The position numbers and the translations under genes are program-made. Below the pieces are notes generated by a model that had not been told where the DNA came from, made no database searches, and saw nothing but the letters and a program-made list of their open reading frames with translations. 10,105 nucleotides of DNA from Pseudomonadota bacterium (GTDB lineage Bacteria > Pseudomonadota > Gammaproteobacteria > Burkholderiales > Nitrosomonadaceae), in contig JAFEEV010000312.1 of assembly GCA_018240935.1 (NCBI GenBank), positions 1-10,105 on the forward strand, read 5' to 3'. This document shows, piece by piece, positions 6,034-10,105 of this stretch. How positions within the stretch are numbered: the stretch's first letter is position 1; each line of letters begins with the position of its first letter.

Positions 6034-6636
6034 CTACAGAAACACATCCGGCAGCACGGTCAATCGTTGCACTTCCCAATTCGCCAGCGGATCGCGCCGG
6101 AATTCGCTTTTTACAAATTGATACCAGCGGCCAATCACAAAACACATGAACAAATTCGCCTGCGCCGCTATATCCGCATCGAATTCCAACTGCTGCTCAT
6201 TGACCGCGAACCGTAGCGCCTGCTTGAAAGTCGCTTCAAGCCGGTCGTGCAACTGCTGAATTCGCGATTGTAAATGATCATCCTCATTCGCCAGCGCATC
6301 GCCGATCAGAATGCGCGTCATACCCGGATTTTTTTGCGAGAAACCTAACAGCAGCAGCAATAAGCTCTCAATCCGCTTGGCGCCGGACTGTTGTTCTTGC
6401 ATAATTTTATTGATCAATACAAACAGCGTTTTTTCAATAAACGCGATCAAAGCATCGAACATTCTCGACTTATTGGGAAAACAGCGGTAGATCACCGATA
6501 CCGAGATCCCTGAATGCTTTGCCAACGCAGCCGTGGTAATTCTAACTCTACGCGGATGCTCCAGCATTCCGGCCAGCGCCTGTAGAATCCGGTCTTCTCT
6601 TTCGCCTGGCTGGAGAAATTGACTTGAATGTTTCAA
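6034..6636 (-). CDS. slmA: TetR-fold nucleoid occlusion factor SlmA
   Basis: SlmA binds chromosomal sites and, when DNA-bound, blocks FtsZ polymerisation over the nucleoid. With a TTG start at 6636 the product is 200 residues, against 198 for E. coli SlmA. Similarity runs over the whole length: GEREDRILQALAGMLE (11-26), a helix-turn-helix ITTAALAKHSGISVSVIYRCFPNK (33-56, compare E. coli [24 protein letters not shown]), MFDALIAFIE (59-68), LLLLLGFSQKNPGMTRILIG (93-112), and VKSEFRRDP (175-183). No ATG or GTG occurs upstream of the helix-turn-helix. A second TTG at 6687 would add 17 residues unlike the family, and the frame is closed by TAG at 6706-6708. Cys52 replaces the usual His in YRHFP. 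The gene is convergent with moeB, with 20 bp between stops and no hairpin terminator. Another TetR-type regulator role is possible, but the SlmA match is strong. Confidence 0.85.
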   Translation of the reverse strand: MKHSSQFLQPGEREDRILQALAGMLEHPRRVRITTAALAKHSGISVSVIYRCFPNKSRMFDALIAFIEKTLFVLINKIMQEQQSGAKRIESLLLLLLGFSQKNPGMTRILIGDALANEDDHLQSRIQQLHDRLEATFKQALRFAVNEQQLEFDADIAAQANLFMCFVIGRWYQFVKSEFRRDPLANWEVQRLTVLPDVFL

Positions 6637-6693
6637 TTTATTGACTGCAATATAAAAACGATAGCAGGAATATAACCAAATTAACAAACCAGC

Positions 6694-6705
6694 GCGAGTA
6701 CTATT
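6694..6705. promoter_or_regulatory. Possible SlmA-binding-site-like sequence
   Basis: GCGAGTACTATT matches 8 of 12 positions of the E. coli SlmA box as I remember it (GTGAGTACTCAC), including the uninterrupted core GAGTACT. It lies about 60 bp upstream of the slmA start, where autoregulation or ordinary nucleoid-occlusion binding could occur. The right half-site is poor, so chance is a real alternative. Confidence 0.25.
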
Positions 6706-6748
6706 CTATCGTCTTCGTAATTCTGCATCTGGCAACTCATTCCGTTAA

Positions 6749-6892
6749 GGAAACACTGATTAATTGGCGCTACGAGCGAATCACTTCGTTGCGCGGTACT
6801 CGCATCCTCGCCTATCGCATTGATAGGTCTCGGTTGCTGTGTTCCGTGCGCCTCGTGCTTCATCTCGTCCGCCGAATTAATCAGCGTTTTCC
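6749..6892. mobile_element. MITE-like near-palindromic repeat element, 144 bp
   Basis: The ends are matching inverted repeats: GGAAACACTGATTAATTGGC on the left, and GGAAAACGCTGATTAATTCG when the right end is read on the minus strand. They share the block CTGATTAATT. Similarity between the arms continues inwards, imperfectly, through ACGAG, GCGC, CGG and GCA/CC blocks to a central hairpin CCTATC-GCATT-GATAGG (6811-6827), so the whole element can fold back on itself. It has no transposase. TAA stands at 6746-6748 on the left and at 6894-6896 on the right, one base beyond the right end, and could be a short target duplication. This form suggests a non-autonomous element moved by an IS transposase elsewhere in the genome. 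The family is not determined; copy number cannot be seen from one copy. Confidence 0.7.
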
Positions 6893-6901
6893 ATAAGTAT
6901 C

Positions 6902-6907
6902 TATAAT
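6902..6907 (+). promoter_or_regulatory. Candidate -10 box for ribF
   Basis: TATAAT is a perfect sigma-70 -10 hexamer located 10 bases outside the right end of the palindromic element. The place for a -35 box (about 6879-6884, AATCAG) lies inside the element's inverted repeat and fits poorly. If the promoter is real, the element would supply its -35 region; if not, ribF is read from elsewhere. Confidence 0.3.
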
Positions 6908-6996
6908 TACGTGGAATCGATCGGCGTAGAACGCAGCGCAAGCTGGACCTGACAGGCTCAAACACGTTAGAATTGCTAATTTTTGGATTCAGGCGC

Positions 6997-7968
6997 ATGC
7001 ATACGTGGCGAAAAGTGCCTGCCGGTGCTAAAACACCGGTTGCACTGACCATCGGCAATTTTGACGGATTTCATCTGGGCCATCAGGCCATGCTCAGTCG
7101 TTTGAAAAATGCCGCAAAACAGCTTGGACTTCCCGCCTGCGTCATGACTTTCGAACCGCATCCGCGCGAGTTTTTCGCTCCGGATCAAGCACCCGCCCGG
7201 CTGACCAGCTTGCGAGAAAAATTAACCTGTTTGATTCAAGCGGAAGTCGACAGCATTCATATCTGCCGTTTTGATTATGACTTTGCCCGAATCGGCGCGG
7301 AGCAGTTTATTACGCGTATTTTGAATCAGCAACTCGCTGTGCGTTGGTTGCTGGTGGGTGATGATTTTCGTTTCGGCGCGCGCCGCGCCGGTGATTTTTC
7401 CCTGTTGCAAGCACTGGCGGCAGAAAACAATTATACCGTTGCAGCGATGCCCAGTTTTACCATCGACGGCCAGCGCGTTTCCAGCACCGCGACACGTGAA
7501 GCGCTGGCTCGCGGCGATCTGGATAAAGCCGGCAGATTACTCGGCAGACCCTACAGCATCAGCGGACGGGTTGTGGACGGCGACAAAATAGGCAAACAAC
7601 TCGGATTCCCGACCGCGAACATCCAATTGAAACATAACCGGCCGCCGCTGTCGGGAATTTTCGCCGTCTCGGTATACGGCGCCCTTCCGTCTTCACCGGC
7701 CACGGCGCTGCCCGGTGTCGCCAGCCTGGGCGTGCGACCGACAACGCATAAAAACGGCAAACCCGTGCTGGAAGTGCATTTGTTCGACTTTAATCAGGAA
7801 ATTTACGGGCGGCATTTGCAAGTGAATTTTCTGCATAAATTACGCGACGAAGAGAAATACGCGGATATCGGCACACTCATCCGGCAAATCGAAAAAGATG
7901 TCGCGCAAGCCAAACGCTTTTTCATGACAACTCAACCCCGTTTCAGTAGCATGTGCAACGCCCTTTAA
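6997..7968 (+). CDS. ribF: Bifunctional riboflavin kinase / FAD synthetase
   Basis: RibF phosphorylates riboflavin to FMN and then adenylylates FMN to FAD in the cytoplasm. Starting at the ATG at 6997 the product has 323 residues, close to the usual 305-330. The N-terminal nucleotidyltransferase domain shows IGNFDGFHLGHQ (19-30, with the HxGH motif), TFEPHPREFF (51-60), GDDFRFGARRAGD (121-133) and RVSSTATREAL (160-170). The C-terminal flavokinase domain shows GRPYSISGRVVDGDKIGKQL (183-202) and GFPTAN (203-208), then SLGVRPT (243-249) and the late acidic region. An in-frame TTG at 6973 would add eight residues. I prefer the ATG because MHTWRKVPAGAKTPVALTIG is the family's normal beginning, and GGA (6985-6987) stands nine bases upstream. 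ileS follows after 19 bp, the usual proteobacterial ribF-ileS pairing. The MITE-like repeat lies about 100 bp upstream. Confidence 0.96.
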   Translation: MHTWRKVPAGAKTPVALTIGNFDGFHLGHQAMLSRLKNAAKQLGLPACVMTFEPHPREFFAPDQAPARLTSLREKLTCLIQAEVDSIHICRFDYDFARIGAEQFITRILNQQLAVRWLLVGDDFRFGARRAGDFSLLQALAAENNYTVAAMPSFTIDGQRVSSTATREALARGDLDKAGRLLGRPYSISGRVVDGDKIGKQLGFPTANIQLKHNRPPLSGIFAVSVYGALPSSPATALPGVASLGVRPTTHKNGKPVLEVHLFDFNQEIYGRHLQVNFLHKLRDEEKYADIGTLIRQIEKDVAQAKRFFMTTQPRFSSMCNAL

Positions 7969-7987
7969 ACAATTCATTGTAACTTTC

Positions 7988-10105
7988 ATGACCGATTATA
8001 AGAAAACGCTCAATTTACTCGACACGCCATTTCCGATGCGCGGTAATCTGGCCAGCCGCGAACCCGTCATGTTGAAAGTCTGGCAGGAAAAGAATCTCTA
8101 TCAGAAAATCCGTTCCGCCAGCAAAGGGCGCCCCAAATTCATTCTGCACGACGGCCCGCCTTATGCCAACGGCGACATTCATATCGGTCACGCCGTCAAT
8201 AAAATCCTCAAGGACATCATCATCAAAAGTAAGACACTGGCCGGCTTCGATGCGCCGTATGTTCCCGGCTGGGATTGCCATGGACTGCCGATTGAACATC
8301 AAATCGAGAAAAAACACGGCAAGCACTTGCCCGCGGATAAAGTGCGCGAGCTCTGCCGTGCTTTTGCCAAGGAACAAGTAGAACGCCAGAAAGCCGACTT
8401 CATTCGCTTGGGTGTGCTGGGTGACTGGGACAATCCCTACCTCACCATGAATTTCAAAACGGAAGCCGGCATTATCCGCGCGTTGGGAAAAATTCATCAG
8501 AACGGCTACTTATATCAAGGGCAAAAGCCGGTCAATTGGTGTATCGATTGCGGCTCCGCACTGGCCGAGGCAGAAGTCGAATACGAAGATAAAACCTCAC
8601 CGGCCATCGATGTCGGATTTACCGTTAAATCAGCATCTGCCGCATTGAGCAAGATTTTCGGTATCACTATCCCCGCGGATACACAAGCATACGCCGTCAT
8701 TTGGACCACCACGCCGTGGACATTGCCCGCCAACCAAGCGGTCAGCGTTCATCCTGATTTCGATTATGAATTGATCCAAACGGCGCGAGGATTGCTCATT
8801 CTCGCCAGCGAGCTGAAGCAAAGCTGTTTGACGCGCTACGATCTTACCGGTGAAACGCTTGCCACCTGCAAGGGTCAGGCTTTGGAGCACTTGCCGCTGC
8901 AACACCCGTTTGAACCCCGCACGGTAAAAATCATATGCGGCAAACATGTCACCTTGGAAGCCGGTACCGGCCTGGTTCACACAGCCCCGGCGCATGGACT
9001 GGACGACTACTTCGTTGGACAAAATTACGGGCTGCCGAGCGACAGTCCGGTTGACGGCAACGGCAAATTTACCGCCAGCACACCGTTGGTGGGTGGACTT
9101 TCGGTATGGAAAGCCAACGAGGTTGTTATCGAGACACTCAAAAACAGCAATCATTTGCTCTGCCTGAAAAAAATCGATCACAGCTACCCGCATTGCTGGC
9201 GGCATAAGACACCTATTATTTTCCGCGCAACGCCGCAATGGTTCATCGGCATGAATCTGCACAGCACCGCCGCTACCGCAACGCAGAAAGAGACATTACG
9301 CACACTCGCCATGCAAGCGGTCGAATCCACTGCGTTCTTTCCGGCATGGGGCCGGGCGCGGCTGGAAGCGATGATCAAAAACCGCCCGGACTGGTGTGTG
9401 TCACGCCAGCGTAATTGGGGCGTGCCGATGACTTTCTTCGTGCATAAAGACACTCATGCGCCGCATCCGCGTTCGCTCGAATTGCTCGAGCAAGTGGCGC
9501 AAAAAGTGGAACAACACGGTATCGAAGCCTGGTTTGCGCTTGACCCCGCCGAATTGCTCGGCGCCGAAGCCAACGAGTATAAAAAACTGACCGACACATT
9601 GGATGTCTGGTTCGATTCCGGCACGACGCACGACACCGTGGTAAAAGCCGATGCACAGCTTAAATTTCCGGCCGATTTGTACCTGGAAGGCTCCGATCAG
9701 CATCGCGGCTGGTTCCAATCCTCGCTATTGACCGGTTGCGCCATCGACGGGCGCGCGCCGTACGATGCCTTACTCACGCACGGCTTTGTCGTCGACGGCA
9801 GCGGTCACAAAATGAGCAAATCCAAAGGCAATGTCATTGCACCGCAGAAAGTGATGGATACTTCCGGCGCCGACATTCTGCGGCTGTGGGTTGCTTCAAC
9901 CGATTACTCCGGCGAGCTCTCCATTTCCGAAGAAATTCTGAAGCGAGTAGTCGAAAGCTACCGCCGTATCCGCAATACGCTGCGCTTCTTGCTTGCCAAT
10001 CTGGTGGATTTCAATCCGCATACCGATGCCGTCGCCATCGCGGATTGCCTGGAAATCGACCGCTATATGCTGGCGTTGACACACAGCTTTCAAGACGATT
10101 TGACG
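7988..10105 (+). CDS. ileS: Isoleucyl-tRNA synthetase, N-terminal 706 residues (cut by window edge)
   Basis: This class I synthetase charges tRNA-Ile with isoleucine and hydrolyses mischarged valine. The frame is open from the ATG at 7988 to the right edge without interruption: 706 codons, against about 930-940 for full bacterial IleS. Seen in order are NLLDTPFPMRGNLASREP (9-26), the HIGH motif (65-68) after DGPPYANGDI, GWDCHGLPIE (94-103), a CIDC pair in VNWCIDCGSALAEAEVEY, the editing-domain threonine-rich TTTPWTLPAN (240-249), the editing aspartates in TAPAHGLDDY (Asp339/340), TLDVWFDSG, EGSDQHRGWFQSS and KMSKS (608-612). The anticodon-binding domain is only begun, and the C-terminal zinc domain lies outside. 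The start follows ribF by 19 bp, with no evident Shine-Dalgarno (TTGTAACTTTC precedes the ATG), which suggests coupling to ribF. Assignment is certain; only completeness is unknown. Confidence 0.97.
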   Translation, partial: MTDYKKTLNLLDTPFPMRGNLASREPVMLKVWQEKNLYQKIRSASKGRPKFILHDGPPYANGDIHIGHAVNKILKDIIIKSKTLAGFDAPYVPGWDCHGLPIEHQIEKKHGKHLPADKVRELCRAFAKEQVERQKADFIRLGVLGDWDNPYLTMNFKTEAGIIRALGKIHQNGYLYQGQKPVNWCIDCGSALAEAEVEYEDKTSPAIDVGFTVKSASAALSKIFGITIPADTQAYAVIWTTTPWTLPANQAVSVHPDFDYELIQTARGLLILASELKQSCLTRYDLTGETLATCKGQALEHLPLQHPFEPRTVKIICGKHVTLEAGTGLVHTAPAHGLDDYFVGQNYGLPSDSPVDGNGKFTASTPLVGGLSVWKANEVVIETLKNSNHLLCLKKIDHSYPHCWRHKTPIIFRATPQWFIGMNLHSTAATATQKETLRTLAMQAVESTAFFPAWGRARLEAMIKNRPDWCVSRQRNWGVPMTFFVHKDTHAPHPRSLELLEQVAQKVEQHGIEAWFALDPAELLGAEANEYKKLTDTLDVWFDSGTTHDTVVKADAQLKFPADLYLEGSDQHRGWFQSSLLTGCAIDGRAPYDALLTHGFVVDGSGHKMSKSKGNVIAPQKVMDTSGADILRLWVASTDYSGELSISEEILKRVVESYRRIRNTLRFLLANLVDFNPHTDAVAIADCLEIDRYMLALTHSFQDDLT

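Larger units (their letters stand above)
6637..6996. other. slmA-ribF divergent spacer
   Basis: About 360 bp without a credible gene. From left to right it holds the slmA leader, an AGTACT palindrome (6697-6702) resembling an SlmA box, a 144-bp MITE-like palindrome (6749-6892), a TATAAT hexamer directly outside the right end of that element (6902-6907), and about 90 bp of ribF leader. A minus-strand frame is open across most of it, but its content is explained by the repeat. Confidence 0.6.

Noticed and set aside
6973..6996. Upstream TTG start for ribF
   Set aside because: The eight extra residues do not match the family, whereas the ATG at 6997 gives the normal RibF beginning.
6681..7058. 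Minus-strand open frame of 125 codons across the slmA-ribF spacer
   Set aside because: Its central part is the translated palindromic element, and its N-terminal part is antisense to the start of ribF. It has no recognisable domain and no ribosome binding site, so it is an open frame created by the repeat.
8015..9718. Several long minus-strand open frames (for example 8630-9262) opposite ileS
   Set aside because: They are shadows of the ileS coding strand. The plus-strand frame carries HIGH, KMSKS and editing motifs, while these frames show no family features.

Overview
The window looks like a chromosomal housekeeping segment from a betaproteobacterium, most likely an ammonia oxidiser of the Nitrosomonas type. 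This rests on gene order and protein style: SecB, glutaredoxin and rhodanese lie divergent from gpmA, EnvC, CtpA and MoeB. It also rests on the moderate GC content and on a palindromic repeat of a kind I associate with Nitrosomonas genomes. The genus is an inference; no rRNA or marker gene confirms it.

Layout. On the minus strand, from 1450 down to 1, a compact operon encodes a membrane-anchored rhodanese-fold protein (YibN-like), glutaredoxin 3 (grxC), the export chaperone SecB, and the first 59 codons of a secreted protein that resembles SH3-domain proteins and runs off the left edge. A divergent AT-rich spacer of about 290 bp (1451-1740) separates it from a plus-strand cluster: cofactor-dependent phosphoglycerate mutase (gpmA), an EnvC-like murein hydrolase activator, a CtpA/Prc-type S41 processing protease, and a MoeB/ThiF-type E1 adenylyltransferase. 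That cluster converges, with only 20 bp between stop codons, on a minus-strand TetR-fold gene that I recognise as slmA (nucleoid occlusion factor). A spacer of about 360 bp follows, holding a 144-bp near-palindromic, MITE-like element (6749-6892). Last come ribF (bifunctional riboflavin kinase/FAD synthetase) and ileS (isoleucyl-tRNA synthetase), which is cut by the right edge after 706 codons.

How the genes work together. The minus operon combines protein export (SecB, and perhaps the YibN-like protein, whose catalytic cysteine position is Tyr) with thiol redox chemistry (Grx3). In the plus cluster, EnvC and CtpA both act on or around the periplasmic cell wall: EnvC should switch on amidases for septum splitting, while CtpA-type proteases trim or remove envelope proteins. 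SlmA adds a cytoplasmic control over division. RibF and IleS are essential housekeeping enzymes.

I see no CRISPR array, prophage, toxin-antitoxin pair or obviously new multi-gene system. The points most worth a second look are the MITE-like palindrome, the rhodanese-fold protein without its catalytic cysteine next to SecB, the anti-Shine-Dalgarno-like hairpin in the gpmA leader, and the SlmA-box-like palindrome in front of slmA. Several starts are non-ATG (moeB GTG, slmA TTG).
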